Assembly (NCBI GenBank): GCA_012295275.1
Contig: CM022670.1
Coordinates: forward strand, 18,123,698-18,187,697
Reading direction: 5' to 3'
From: Chrysomallon squamiferum
Lineage: Eukaryota; Mollusca; Gastropoda; Neomphalida; Peltospiridae
DNA: 64,000 bases
The notes under the pieces are model-generated. The model had not been told where the DNA came from. It searched no databases and worked only from the letters and a program-made list of their open reading frames with translations. The position numbers and the translations under genes were made by a program. Below, one piece after another: positions 1 to 14,020 of this stretch (the first letter of the stretch is position 1; each line of letters starts with the position of its first letter).

Positions 1-651
1 TGATGATTTATTTGTGAAGGCTAATTTGAGGTTTTGTCTCAGACTTGCGAAAAGATATTTTCGTTTCTTTCTTCGTACTAACTGAAGCTAATACGTCATT
101 TCTTTGACAAGTAGTTTGTATCTCTATTGTAGATAAACAAGATATGAAAAAGAACGAACAGTAAAATCACATAAATAAAACAAAAATTACTATTACTTCT
201 TCTACCATTAATGCTACTACTGTTATTACTACTACTGCTCCTATTAACTACTACTTCTACTACTATTACTGTTATTACTACTACTACTCCTAGTTCTTCT
301 ACTACTGTTAATGATACTCTACTGATACCACTACTGCTACTACAACGACTTGTACTGCTTCTGCTAATCTTTATACTGCTATTAGTAGCACTATTTCTAG
401 AGTTCTCAAGTTTATCACTACCGTACTTACACCCCAAAATAAAACAATCATAAGTGCAAATAGAATTTCAGCTTCTACTATTAGTACTACTAGATACATT
501 AACAACAACAACAACAAAAATAATAATAATAATAATAATAAATACTACGAGGCGGGACAGCAGTAGGGAACGGAGTAATTGTTAGGTAGGTAGATATACA
601 AGTGGTAATAGTGGAAATAGTAATGGTCACATTATTAACAGTCGCAGTCGC

Positions 652-704
<53 letters not shown>
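652..704 (+). repeat. (AGT)n microsatellite
   Basis: Pure AGT trinucleotide tract of about 17 units. Confidence 0.9.
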
Positions 705-1209
705 GTTAATAACAATAGTCAAAGAGTAGAATTATTATCAGTTTCAGCAGAGGAAATAAAAATAGTAGGAATGATATCATCAACAATAACAGAAGATCGA
801 GAGATATCTTGTTCTTTAAATATATAAGTATGCCTATTATAGATGACTGTATGGATATATATGTATGTGTGCATGTATGTGTGTATGTATGTGTGTATGC
901 ATGCAATAGGTCTACTTAATAAGTTTAATAAATGAGCAAAGTGTCCTTTTCTTTAATATCTTTCTTATTCTGTTCATTGTAGTTTATTAATAAAGGCCAT
1001 AATATTCAAAGGTATTTGGTCATCTTCTTATTCTGAATCTGGAATAAATTACGTATAATATCTGACTAAATGACACAGAGTAACAGATTCACACTTCAGC
1101 TCATTAGTGAACTTGCAGCTGTTCCTTTACAGATCTGTGCAGAACCTGGAATGTGTGTGGCCTTTTTAATTTATCATCACTTCAGTTCACGTGTTTTGTA
1201 TGAGTTATC

Positions 1210-1232
1210 AAAACAACAACAATAACAACAGC

Positions 1233-1272
<40 letters not shown>

Positions 1273-1352
1273 GCAGTAGTAACAACATCAACAAAAACAA
1301 CAAAAAAAATAACAGCATCAACAACAACAACAACAATAATAATAATAATAGG
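1210..1352 (+). repeat. AAC/AAT trinucleotide tract
   Basis: Mixed AAC and AAT repeats with a pure (AAT)n core at 1232-1272. Translates as poly-Asn in an open frame, which is not a gene. Confidence 0.88.
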
Positions 1353-2079
1353 TTTGTTCTTTTCTTCTTCTTTGTTTATCTTTTATCATTATCTTCTTAC
1401 ACTGTACTCTGTAAATAAAATCCCAAATTTGTTAAATTTCTATTAACTTCAAAACATTCTTTCTTTCTTTCTTTTACCTTTTTCCATTTTTTTTTTTTTT
1501 TTTTCATTTCATCATATAATATCTCACCCGCATTTACATCAGTTCTATTACTATGTATTTGTAGCAAATCCGGAAACGATTTAGTTACTATTTTCTAAAC
1601 GCTTAGAGTTAAATTTCCATTCTGTCGAAGTACGCCTGTGTGGCTTACAGTGATGTATGACAAAGTGGCCTGTCTGGTTTCAGCCCATGTATATATTAAA
1701 CTGACTAAATGGCTCAAGACTGACTGGATTGGAACACGTTCTCAGAGGAGCTTGTGCGAGAGTTTTCAATTTCTAGATGCCTATTGAATTTTCACTGATT
1801 GCGTCTTTTCCATTACACCACAATTATTAGGATTTAAACAGGAAAGTAAAGAGCTGTGTAAATACACGTGTAAATTGGATATTATCTCTTTTTTTTTGTG
1901 TGCTGTGGTTTAAGATTTAAATACAAAAGTAACGTGTTAAGTGGGATGTTATTCTGTGACTGTAGATTAAGACTTAAACACAAAAGTAATAATAAAGTAT
2001 TATGACTCTGCCCCTCAAAAAATGGAGACAAGGAAAACTGTTTGTATTTTAATTAAAATGTACTGTATATTTTTTATTT

Positions 2080-2292
2080 TGGAAAGAAAGAAAGATAAAG
2101 AGATAGGGAGATAAAGAGATAGATAGACAAACAGACAGAGAGACAGACAGATAGATAGATTGATAGATATGATGGATGGATTTATGGATGGATGGATAGA
2201 TAGAGAGATAGACAGACACACAGAAAGACAGAGAGAAGGACAGAAAGACAGAGAATCATACAGACAGAGAGAGACAGACAGACAGACACATA
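2080..2292 (+). repeat. GATA/GACA/GGAT tetranucleotide tract
   Basis: Interleaved GATA, GACA, GGAT and GAGA repeats over about 210 bp. Confidence 0.88.
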
Positions 2293-3500
2293 GAAACGAC
2301 GAAAAAGAACACCGTCAAAATGGAAGAAAGTATATCAAGAATGTAACTATTTTGTATTACAAAACAACTAACAGCTCTGTGGCCGAGTGTGTTCATGTAA
2401 TTGTTTAAAATGATCTCTATAATACGTTTTCAAACCTGTCTCTTTTCATTAGCAAAACTTTTCTCTAAGTACACAGACAAATAATATTCCCTGATAAGAA
2501 CGTATAAAGAGATATCTGACATTTTAAATATTAATCGAAAGTCGTGACATTCAAACGAAAGATTCTTGAAATGGAAAGAGTTTTGTACACAACAAAGGTG
2601 GATTATAGATTTATTAAATATCACGAGAATACAAAGAAATACTGATGTAATTAAAATCCAGTAACACAGAGAAAAACACAGATAAAGAATATATAAATAT
2701 TTAATTTACACACTTGATTAATACCAGAAGTCTTTCTACAAAAGCAGATAATTATATTCTGAAAATAATTTTGTCACGAAAAGGCAAATCATCAATTGCT
2801 ATAAAAAGATAAAACGAAAGAAAAAAGAAAGTTTCCAAATATCAATGTTTTAATGTTTGAGATTTTTCTTTTTCTTTTTAAAATTCCTTTTGACTTTTTT
2901 TCTTTAAGGTTTATTTTCTATTGGTTTTTCATGTTTTTTCTTTTTTCTTTTAAATATATTTTCTTTTTTTTTTCCTTTTTCCTTTTTCTTTTTCTTACCT
3001 CTGTTAAAATTTTATCGAGATTTATTTGACCATTTTAATCTTTTTTTTTAATTCAAATTTATTTTATTCTATTCTATTCCATTTTTTCTTTCATTTTTTA
3101 AAATTTTAATTTAATTTAATGTTATTCATTTTTTTGTTCAATCTTACTTGACTGTTTCTTGATTATTTTACCATTTTTCTTCAAGATATATTTTTTTCTG
3201 TACTTTGATGTTTATTGTTCAGTTACAGTGTCAAATCCATTACATTAATATTTGTATTCTTTTAATTTTTTATTAAAAGAAAGAAAAAACACAAAAACAA
3301 AAAAGGCATTGTTTTCTTGTTGTTTTAGTTTTAGTTTTTTTGTTTTAGAACAAAACTCTTAGGACAAAAACCATTTGGACAGTACAGCTCATTATCGATT
3401 TAATTATTTTAATTATTTTGAGTATATGTTGTGTGTGTGTTTGTTTATGTGCGTGTGTTTGTGTGTGTGTATGTGCATATGTGTGTGTGTATGTTCGTTT

Positions 3501-6500
3501 ATTAAAATAAAAACTCTGACACGTTATTTTTCTTCCTGTTAAATTAGGGTTTAAACAGAACTACCTTACATCTGTTTTCTCTTTAGAAGTAACACTGCAC
3601 GTGATTCAGGTGCGAAGGCTGCTTATTAACGTATTAAGCAAGTGGGTGATGTTTATTCACTGGGGTCGGGATACCTGAAGACGTAAGTCCTCGCCGGTGA
3701 AGGTTAACTGACAAAGAATGTCTAAGAAAACAAAGAGAATTTCACTTACAGGTGAAAACAGGGAGAAGCAGGAATGTGTTGGATGTGTAGTTTGAACACG
3801 GAAGAAAACGGTGAGGGATTTGTAGGTAAGCGAGTGTGGCAGCTGGTATTTCTGAGGTGCTTTGATAGATAGATAGATGACGTAATTAAGTCCTTTGTGA
3901 GAAAAAGTCCTGCCATAATCATTCTGAGCAGAAATAAAATTAACATTATCATAGCAATTACTACTACTACTACTGGTAGTAGTAGTAGTAGTAGTAGTAT
4001 GCTAATGCTACTGCTACAGTGGTAACGCTACTGCTACTACTTCTACTATTACTATTACATTATACTACTACTACTAGTACTATCACTACCACTAGTACTA
4101 CTGGTATTACTACTACTACACCGGATTACAACAACACGAATTACTATTTTATTAATATTGATGCAGCTACTACAAATTTAATTTCAGCAGCTATTTCTAC
4201 TAAGACTTTTTCTAGTGCTATTGTTAATACGATTACTATCACTGTTATTACCATTGGTGTTATAGATATTACTGCTAATATTATTTTTACTGCTCGTAAC
4301 TGTTACTACTACAATTAGAACAACTATTACTTCTATAACTACTATCTACAACCACAAATAGTTGCTACGAATCACATTATTACCACTACCGTTACTATAT
4401 AATAATACTATCAATAGTACCAATAAAATACTTTTACAAAAACTATAATAACGAACCAACCATTCCCTCTATATGAAATGAAATTCCGTATCAACAGAGT
4501 ATCACCACACTAATTTTTACATACACATGTATGTTGTTAGTCGCAACGATAGAATACTTATAAAATCTAAGTTATTATGTAATTCGATGACTTCAGAAAA
4601 TAAATGTAACCATAGATACTTAATGACAAACTGTCTGAACTTTTGGTTTCCATCGTACGTTCTTCTTTGCTGCTAAATAAATTAACTAATTATACACAAC
4701 TGGAATACTTTGTATGAAAATATGTATGTATGATGTATAGGTCAGTGGGCTGTATATATATATTTTAAAAAAAAAAGGTCATCCCTGTTTCTTTTTAAGC
4801 AGGATTTTACTTCGTTTAATAAGAACTATTTCATGCTTTGACTTGTGATAACAAGTCCTTCCTGGATAATAAGCTCTTACTTTGAGACCATCAACTGCAG
4901 CACGAAAGAGGTATGTTCTTTTTCTTTTCAGTTAAAGTTCAAACGTTCTTTAATGTGAATACTCAAGACTTGAACATAATAAAGTTAAAAAAAAAAAAAA
5001 AAGGTATTCTTTGTTTTTGGAGACTTTGAATGGTAACACAGTAATTGAAGGAATATATGGTGTGGTTTTTTCCATAAATACTTCATAAAACCTTTCTTAT
5101 GTGTGAGACAATACTGAATTTATCTGGAATGTCATTATTATTATAAGTATTTTTTCCCCACATATATAAAAGTAAATATATGAAAGCAAATCGTATTAGA
5201 TAATAATAGCAGCAAGGGTGGAAAAACATAGCGAAAATACGTTTTTATAACAAATTGCTAACTCATATACAATTAATAATGATGATAATTATAGTTGTGA
5301 AAATGTTTACTATTTTGATGATGATAATAATAATATCTGTTAGAACTGCTAATTGTATTTTACGGCAAATGTGATTTTATAAGGTTATGACGTCATTACC
5401 AGCATAACGACAACATTCTGGGATTTTAAATATAATATTTCACAGGATTCCTGAAATATTCCATTATGTTTCATCTTTCCTTTTTTCCCCTCCCCAGTAT
5501 TTAATAAAAAAAAATATTCTAATTGTTCTGGACTGTAAAGCAAAATAAAATGCTTGATCGATTCCCTTTAATGATATTTTATTACCAGACATTTTTGAAT
5601 GGGTATTTTATTGATGATCTTGACAAGTTTTTCACATTGCCAGTCACTTTTTCTACTTCGATTTTTGGCAACAAACTGAATACATGACCTGCTGATTCAT
5701 CAATTATTTGAAAATAGTTAAAGCAAAGAAAGGAACCTAGAAAAGTGTCCCTTAACAAAGATAGCTCTATAGGCACAGACAGAGAAAAAACTGGTAACTT
5801 GGTAATAAACAAAGATTATTCGAGTTATTTGTTCGTAGTAACACAGGTACACTTTAATTTATTTACTTCTTTTACTCTAACTGCATCCGTTTGTTTGAAA
5901 CTGTACAAATTTGGAAACACTTTAACACGGACTACTAAAAAATTACGTCCTACGTGCACCGATGAAAGAAACGGTGCATTCACGAAAAAAAGATGGGATA
6001 GTGCAATAAAAGCAAAAACCAATACCAATATTTAAATTGCGCATGGTCGAAGCCCGAGGATTCAGTTTATGCAATAAAATGTTATTATACTGACAAAACT
6101 AATAACATTACATGAATCTGCTGGAAATTCACTTTGTTAACGTGTCAACATGGTTCTTAGACGCATTAAATTAACTCTTTTTTTATTTAAGTTTTGACCT
6201 CGTTATTATTGTTTTCTTACTTTTTACTTGAATGCCTCTATACGAATCATTCGAGCAGAAATATGAGGTAAGCAAAAAAGTGGCTTTTTTCGTTTTAATT
6301 TGTAGGCGACTGCCCGCAGGCATTTTTTGAAGAAACGATTGCCCAAGGATTCTCTACTTCAGTATTGTTGTTGTTGATGGTGGTAGTAGTGGTGGTGCTG
6401 GTGGCGGTGGTGGCGGTGGTTTTGTTATTTCTTTTGCAACTGGTTGTTCTACTGCCGAAGTCACATTACTTTTGTACATTTAAATTTTATACTTAAAAGA

Positions 6501-9300
6501 ATAGAGAGAGAGATTTATATGTACCTAATAATTTTTTTTTTTTTTTAAATTTAAAAAAATGAAAGTCGAGGTTCGCACTGAGTTGCTGACATCGTCATAC
6601 ATAAATAATTTTAAACCAGAAAATGTGAAAAGCTTCTTTGATATTGATAACGATAGTGTACCAACAGACTTTGTTTCATTCTAATTCATAATACATTTGC
6701 ACACACATATATTTCTATTAACATATTTTTATTAATGTTTCTCCCTTTAATTAATTAATTAATACTTAAATGATTTTTTTTTTTTTTTTTTTTTTTTTGT
6801 GATGATGACAGCACAGAAGAAACCTGCATGTATTAAGAAATAACAAGGATTCTTTTAAGTACTGAACTGAAAATTATTTAAATTGTCCAGCTGAGCCAAA
6901 TAAATCTGCGAGCGCTTCATCTTGAGTGACATCTCTCTCTTTCTCTCTTTCTCTCTCTCTGACTCGTACTGTGAAAAGTAACGAACTTTATTCAGTTTGG
7001 TCGATCCATTTAACTAGTCCTGTTTCTGAATACAAGGAGATATGATCCAATTATTGTTTCAGACAGCCGAAACAGTTATTGAAGTAAATATCATAAACGC
7101 CAAGCAGTCACTGGTTTAATGAAATGCCTGAATCTTTCTTTTACATCACGGCTGTTATAAGTAAAAAACTTCGTAGAAAAAAAAGAGAGTAATGGACTGG
7201 AAGCAAGATATTTATTTGCTGTATTTTCCTTCTCTTTAGTTTTAGTAAGAAAATGATAAAAAAAATAAACAATAAACAATAAAAACTCCAAATGACTGGA
7301 CATTACACAAATTGTAAAGATGAACAAATGCCCAAAACGACATATTTTTACATTAACGGATTTCTTCTCTCTATTTCTTGTATAATAACAGCATGAAAGA
7401 GAAGCCGGCTTCTGCCTCACATCACTGACTGTTCTAGCCAATCAGCAGCCGCGGAAATATTTTTATATTTACATTATTTACATAATTGCACAACTATTAT
7501 TATTATTAAAAATTACTATTTTATATTTTTAAATAATACTTTTTTTTTTTTTTTTTTTTTTTAAAGTACTTGATTTTTAATTTTAACAGAGGATGCTTTT
7601 CTTTCTTTCTTCTTTTTTTTTTTTTTTTGGTTTGATATCAGAACAAAATGTCACGGTGGAAATTCGTGAAAATCTGAAACTCATTATCTCTTATTTTGTG
7701 TACGGCTCCCGTAGCAATAGCAAACAGAACATCCGCTCAGTGTGTGCGTAGTGAGTGAAGCGAGCAGTGCATTTCCGTTAAATCTCGTAATTGTTGTTTG
7801 CACCAAAAAATCACTTTCTGTAGGACCACATTTGAGCAATATCACGAGGCGAAAGTAGGAATTCATCTCTTGGACAAAGTTTAATGTTAAATAGTAAAAT
7901 TATTATGCACTATTCTGTTGCAGTACATTTTATGTAGAGTACTAAGAAATTTTAAACTGTAAAAATAATATATGAATAAATTGCATATTACTTTTTCTGT
8001 GTTTCAACTGGCAAAGTGACTGACTGATTCACTGATTTGATATGTATGTACGTACGTATGTATATATCAAAATGAGAATATTTTGCATCAGTAACAACTG
8101 ACAACCATACCTATAGTTGCTCTCTATTTCATTTGTGCTTTCCTTTGTTTTTTTGTTTTTTTAAATATATAAAAATAAATTCTGAAAGTCTGGCGAAATT
8201 CAGGTGTACCTTTATTATACGCACAAGAAAAATTCATGGATGTTATTCGCATAGTGGTGCGCTCATTTAAAATACTGTCTATAGATTCGATTTAATAGCT
8301 AATTTTTTTCTTCATTCTTCATCAACGTTTTGGAAATTCATCAGACTTTTACTTTAAAATCAATTTAACTTGTAGAAGGAACTGTCAGAAATTGTCTTTA
8401 CATGATTCGATTTTCGTTGCGAAATAATGCCCAGGGTAGCGTGCTTCGACCCTAATTATATATAATCTCGATTAGAAGATGAAACGATCCAGTGGTGCTA
8501 ATAATAGATGCAGAGGGTCAAGTGCTGGTTTCAGTTTAATAGAATAGCCACTCTGTTAATGTCAGCGCAGTGAAATATCGGCAAGTACCGCAAAGGTTAA
8601 AGAGTGTTAGCTACTGATGTACAGACAATACAATTACCGCAATACAACACATTTTCTCGCAGCGAGGCTCACTGCTTTGGTAGTTAGAAACTACAATCAG
8701 TTCATGCAACTAGGAAAATGTATGTTCTGTAGATATTTTCTTGGGATTTTTAAATTATTATTATCATCATATTATTTTTTTTTTTTTTTTTTATTCATTT
8801 GTTATTCTTTCTAAAAAGTTCTTTTTCATTTTTCGTCATTTTTAATACATAAGAAACTAAGGGAATAATCAAGCCATGGAATGAATGAAGCTAGTTTTAC
8901 TTTTTGTTAACATAATTTATACATGTAACGTTTTACCATAAGATAGCATGTGTTTTGCTTATTGTTTATGTTAGTCTGAAAAATTAAAGAATATGTATTA
9001 TATTATATAATAATATTTTCATCTGTTGTATTATTCTTATCGTTACTATTATCTTCATCATCATGATAATCTGTGTTGTCATTAGTAATCATTTTTTTTT
9101 AACTTTGTCATTAGTATTATTAATTTAGTAGTAGTAATAGTACATATGTAATATGAATCGATGATATTGAAAAAACCAAAAAAAAGATAAACATATAATT
9201 GTTTCTTTGTTGTTGTTATTATTTTTTTTTCCTTGATATTTATAAAATATTTATTGAATTTATTAATTTAATTTTTTTTTTCTCATAATAATTTATCTGT
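3501..9300. other. Gene-free AT-rich stretch
   Basis: No supportable gene. It holds ACT/AGT trinucleotide sequence at 3958-4340, poly-T/poly-A runs, and moderately complex islands at about 3590-3720, 7040-7460 and 7680-7870. The second includes AGCCAATCAGCAGC, a CCAAT-type motif near 7435. Nothing resembles a known domain on either strand. Confidence 0.6.
3958..3998. repeat. (ACT)n/(AGT)n inverted microsatellite
   Basis: Five ACT units followed by TGG and then about eight AGT units: a self-complementary structure able to form a hairpin. ACT-rich degenerate sequence continues to about 4120. Confidence 0.85.
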
Positions 9301-9330
9301 TTATTCACATACTCTCAGTCGAAATGCAAA

Positions 9331-9452
9331 GGATAAAAGAGAATAATTTATAATTTTCTAATTTGTAAAAACAACAGACACGCCGAAGAAAAAATACACA
9401 ACTGCGGAGAAAAAACAGATTCCGAATCTCGTAACACTATCCATGTAGAGAT
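9331..9452 (+). repeat. Dispersed repeat, copy 1
   Basis: Shares about 115 bp at high identity with 15839-15957. The core AACAACAGACACGCCGAAGA is identical in both, and the match extends through GAATCTCGTAACAC to TGTAGAGAT. Family unknown; probably a transposon or SINE fragment. Confidence 0.65.
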
Positions 9453-10004
9453 GGCAAAATTTGATTAGTGCATTCTGAACTTAGCCGAGAATCAACACAG
9501 GCATTATCTGCTGATAGGATCACACTGTTTGCATCGTGAACACGAAAGCCGCGAGTGTTTTTCAAAGAGAAAACGGATAAAGGTGGATAGCTCTTAAATA
9601 TGGCGCGGTGCTGTTTCCGGTTTCCGAGTCATCAGCTATTATTCCGGATACGTTACATACGTTTTGTTTTGTTTTGCCCAGTTTGTTTCTGTTGACAAGG
9701 TCGTTAGATAAGTTGCTAGCTCAGCTTAGCCTACTAGGAGCTGAAAGACGATGACTATGATTTCCCACTTAGAAATGTTTTCTTAATGTTTTGTACTTTT
9801 GTACTTCCGAAGAGCACAAATAATTGTCATATAGAATTGGTGTGCTTGTTTCTCTGTGTATGTGTGTGTGTGTGTCTGCGTATGTATGTGCGTATGAATA
9901 TTTAAATATAAATTATATATGGTAAGACATTAGTATTATATTACTTCTGCTGCAAGAGTTGTTGCTGCTAATGCTGTAATTACTATCACTACAACTATTA
10001 TTAG

Positions 10005-10038
<34 letters not shown>

Positions 10039-10231
10039 GTGTTGGTAGTCCCAGTAGAAATAGTAGTAAAAAAAACCTCAAATCATAACCACCAAAAAAT
10101 AAAAAATAAAAACATTACTGTAATGACGTTCATTCACTGCTTAAATATTGCTTCTCATCGTCCAAAATAATTTAACTGCGAAAGAGAAAGGACGCTAAGA
10201 AAAATGTTGTCCTTAATTTGCTTCGACGTAA

Positions 10232-10232
10232 C

Positions 10233-10309
<77 letters not shown>
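10232..10309 (+). repeat. (AGT)n microsatellite
   Basis: A pure tract of about 26 AGT units, followed by degenerate AGT/AGC sequence to about 10520. Gives poly-Val, poly-Ser and poly-Thr false open frames. Confidence 0.92.
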
Positions 10310-10564
10310 CAGTAGCAGTAGTAGCAGTAGTAGTAATAGTTGTTGCAGAAGCTGAACCAGAAGTAATGGTGGTAGTAACAGTACTAATGGAAGTGGTGAG
10401 CAATAGAAAGAGCAACAGTAATAGTAATATAAGTACTAGTAGCAGTAGTGGTAGTAGTAGTGGTAGTAGTAGTAGCAGTGACAATACAGTAGCAGTTGTT
10501 GTAATAGTAGTAGGACCAGAAGTAATAGTTCTTTCTTTTATTAATTAATGGAAAGTTCAGTAGG

Positions 10565-11040
10565 TCAAATATTTCCCTCACAATTAGATTCACAATCTAT
10601 CCTGTGTTTTAGAACATTAACAAAACGTAGTAGATAGTCCTTACTACTAAGACCTTTTTGTTTTTCTAGCGCATTATAATACATCACTGAACTAACTTGC
10701 TTTCGTCTGACAAGTAAGTTACAACAATCTGCACGTATTGTACAAAAACATAATTCACCATCACGTCTACATCTGTGACAGGATTTTTGCGCCGCGTTTT
10801 CTTCTCGCTGGAAATCGTCGCAACCGCAGTGCAGGTATTCACATCGCCTGCGATTCATTAACATTCTATTGTTGTCGAGGATGTGGACGTGGATGCCAGC
10901 ATACCACACCGGCGCTTGCTGTAGCAGTCGTTAAACTTGCCATTCCATCGTCCCAGAGCGCGGTAAACGGTAACAAGAAAGAGCTCGTCGGCCGATATCT
11001 CTTAAAGTGTGTCTAGGAATCCGAGCAGTTCAGTGTTTTA
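10565..11040. other. Higher-GC island with overlapping short open frames, function unknown
   Basis: About 450 bp that is less AT-rich than its surroundings. A minus-strand frame (about 10909-10565) would encode a cysteine-rich stretch with SCHRCRRDGELCFC. A plus-strand frame (10738-11016) overlaps it. Neither matches a family I recognise, and splice-site evidence is weak. It could be an isolated exon, a degenerate transposon fragment or a regulatory element. Confidence 0.2.
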
Positions 11041-11698
11041 TAGCGTTGCGTGGATAATAATAGGCTTAATGCTGTATTAAGACTGAGGAGTGTGTGTAGT
11101 AATAACAGCTGATGTCGTAAAAGTAATGCTGAATGGGTAGACACACATTTATGACAATATTTATACAATATAACGAATGAATTTTGCGAAGTAGACTGTT
11201 GATGCTCTTCTTTTTATTACTAATTTATTTCATGATATCTACATATTTATTTACTTAGCTAAGTGTTTATATATTTTTTATTACGTAGTTAAATGCATTC
11301 AGTTTTATTACTTTGTTGATGTATTATCTACTTTAGACAAACTATCGTCTTCTTCAATACACATAATACACACACATATAATTATATGTCTGTGTGTGTG
11401 TTTAAATGTGTGCATAATTACATACTGTATATGTGTATTTTCTTATTTAGCTGTTTGTATGAATACAAATTATGCTTATATATTCTTGCGTAATTTTTTT
11501 TTGTTTTTTGTTTAATGAAATATTTTATTAGGATATAATTATTCGGTAATATTCGAAAAAAATACCAAGATAAAATAAAATACCAAAGAAATAACAAACG
11601 AAAGAAAAATAAGAAAGCATGAAATAATAATGAAAAATTACTGAAGAAAGAGAAGATGAATAAATGAAGGAAACAATCAGCAGATCAATCAATGGATG

Positions 11699-11729
<31 letters not shown>

Positions 11730-12452
11730 TTACGTTATGTGTATAAAATGTAAGCAACCATAAAAAAAAATGTTACATTTTTGTGGATAAGAAAAAAAAA
11801 AGAGCAGAAAAAAAAAAAGCAGTGTATGAAAAAAGCCCCCCCCAAAAAAACATAGATAATTTCATCTAACGACTGATTTCTGATTTTTCACTTGATAAAT
11901 ACATATGTAAATATCTGTATTTCGTTAGGACTTAAATTACTTATATTTCATTGCTTATTACTGTTTGCACTGGCTGTTCTTAATACATACATCTATTTGC
12001 TAATAACACAATGCATATATGAATTTACCTTCGGTTTACATATTATACTAGGTTTTTCTTTACAGGTCATGATATCTCTTTGCTAAAATTACACAAATAT
12101 AAGAATTTACTGCTGTGTTTTTGATTATATCTGTCTTTGTTTACACGCTTTTAATATCGTTTTGTTACTCTCGCACACATAATTATATGAATTTAGAACT
12201 GTGTTATGTATGTCGGATGGTTTATTTGTATATTTTTTTGTTTATGATTATTATTTTTTATTTTGTGTGTGTATGTTTTTCATTTACTATTAATTTTTTT
12301 TTACATTGTCACGGATGTTATTTATTATTTTTGTTGCACGATACTAACAGTTATGTTCTTTCTTTCTAAAGATAGCAAATAATTAATGAATTACCACATA
12401 TCACCTTTTCTCTAATCAGATTTAGTTTCTTTCTGTTTACTTAATTATTTTA

Positions 12453-12453
<1 letters not shown>

Positions 12454-12508
<55 letters not shown>
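12454..12508 (+). repeat. (CT)n microsatellite
   Basis: Pure CT dinucleotide tract. Confidence 0.92.
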
Positions 12509-12511
<3 letters not shown>

Positions 12512-12770
12512 AAAGAGAGCAATTTATTTTCACTACTTAATTAAAAAAAAAAAATTTCGGTAGTGTTATTAATATTGATTTATTTTTATTTAAGATGATA
12601 ATTTTTGTGTTTATTTGTCATTAAAGATTTTTTTTTTTTTTTTTATAAAAGATAATTTTTATGCTATTTTAATTTAAGCTAATAACTAAAATGTGTTATT
12701 TGTATTCTAAATGATAATTATTTTGTTAGTGCCTTATCTGTGTAATAATAATAATTGTTGAACCAACTTA

Positions 12771-12860
12771 TTTTTTATTTTTTATTTTATTTTATTTTAT
12801 TTTATTTTATTTTATTTTATTTTATTTTATTTTATTTTATTTTATTTTATTTTATTTTAT
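12771..12860 (+). repeat. (TTTTA)n pentanucleotide repeat
   Basis: About 17 nearly perfect TTTTA units. Confidence 0.92.
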
Positions 12861-13599
12861 ATTGTGGCTGCTTACAATCCTGTAGTCATAAACGATATAA
12901 ATAAATAAATACTACTACTAATAATAATAATAGTAATGATACCAACAATAACAAGAGCAACAACAAATTTAAATATACCTATTGAAATAATCGTATATAA
13001 GCAAATGTTTGAAGAAGGAAACAAAATTTGAAAACAAACATCAATCATGGTGATGTCTATTCTCCAGCAAACTAAAGCGCTAACAACTTCGCAAAAATTC
13101 CAAATTTCTGAAACACATTCCAGTATGTGCGTATTTTATAATATGACTGAATGTATAAATAACACTTCAGTATATTCACCTCACATTTTCATCTTGAAAG
13201 TTTTGTTTTGTTCTCACAATCATTAAAGACAATCAGTCAATCAGTCAGTTATGGACAACAACAACAACAACAAAAACTGCAACAACAACAATAATAATGA
13301 TGATGACGACGATGATAATGATGACGATGATGGTGAAGATGATGTTGATAATGAAAATACAACAGCATTATAAAATGATTTGTCAAACCTCCTCTGAATT
13401 AGGCTTGTGTCAAATTGATATTCTACACACATAGTTTACAAACGCTATTGTCAGCAAATCTTTATTTCAAGTTGGCAAAGTGGATCATTACTGAGACAGT
13501 AATGTCGAATTACGCCAATACAGAGTGGCAGTCCTCCTACGAGCAAACCAGAAAGAGGACGTTCTCTTTTGATATTTGCACTACTGAACGTAACCTGTT

Positions 13600-14020
13600 A
13601 CGAACTCTGAGAATAAGTGTCTTTAAATAAGAAAATACGTAACGTTTATACGAATTCTGAGAAATTACGTAAAATTTATACTAATTCTGAAGACTTACGT
13701 AAAGCTGATGCTAATTCTGAGAATATACGTTTGAATTGTACTGATTCGAAATCTACGAATACACGTTGAATTGAAACGAATTATTTTGTGAGAAGAAGCG
13801 TCTCACTGATACGAATTGTGAGAATACGCGTCGAAATAATACGAATTCTTAGAAAACAGTTATGACTGATACTTACTCTGAGAAAACACACTTGGCTGAT
13901 GTAGTTTCTTAAAATACACGCTGAATACATGCAAAGTCTTAGAAAACAGGTTTGACAAACACGAATTCTGAGAATATAATGCACATGTAATTAATTACGA
14001 TCTTTTAGAATGCATGTTTC
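13600..14020. repeat. Degenerate tandem repeat, period about 30 bp
   Basis: A block with consensus close to ACGAATTCTGAGAATACGT plus a variable spacer, repeated about every 30 bp for roughly a dozen diverged copies. Clear successive starts are at about 13652, 13682 and 13712. It has no coding potential. Confidence 0.7.

Larger units (their letters stand above)
1..3500. other. Gene-free repeat-rich stretch
   Basis: No supportable gene. It contains degenerate ACT/ATT trinucleotide sequence (185-480), a pure AGT tract, an AAC/AAT tract, a GATA/GACA/GGAT tract, a T-rich low-complexity block (about 2850-3300) and a short GT-rich segment (3425-3495). Open frames here are poly-Leu, poly-Asn or poly-Ser translations of the repeats. 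Confidence 0.7.
9301..13600. other. Gene-free stretch with long AGT, CT and TTTTA tracts
   Basis: No recognised gene. 9331-9452 is one copy of a dispersed repeat. 9460-9700 is a more complex island. 10232-10520 is AGT-rich, 11560-11870 is A-rich, 12454-12508 is CT and 12771-12860 is TTTTA. An unexplained higher-GC island at 10590-11040 is listed separately. Confidence 0.6.

Noticed and set aside
2360-2400. tRNA-like A box (TGTGGCCGAGTGTG)
   Set aside because: No B box or cloverleaf follows within a suitable distance.
10155-10548. Poly-Thr, poly-Val and poly-Ser frames on both strands
   Set aside because: Six-frame shadows of the (AGT)n tract.
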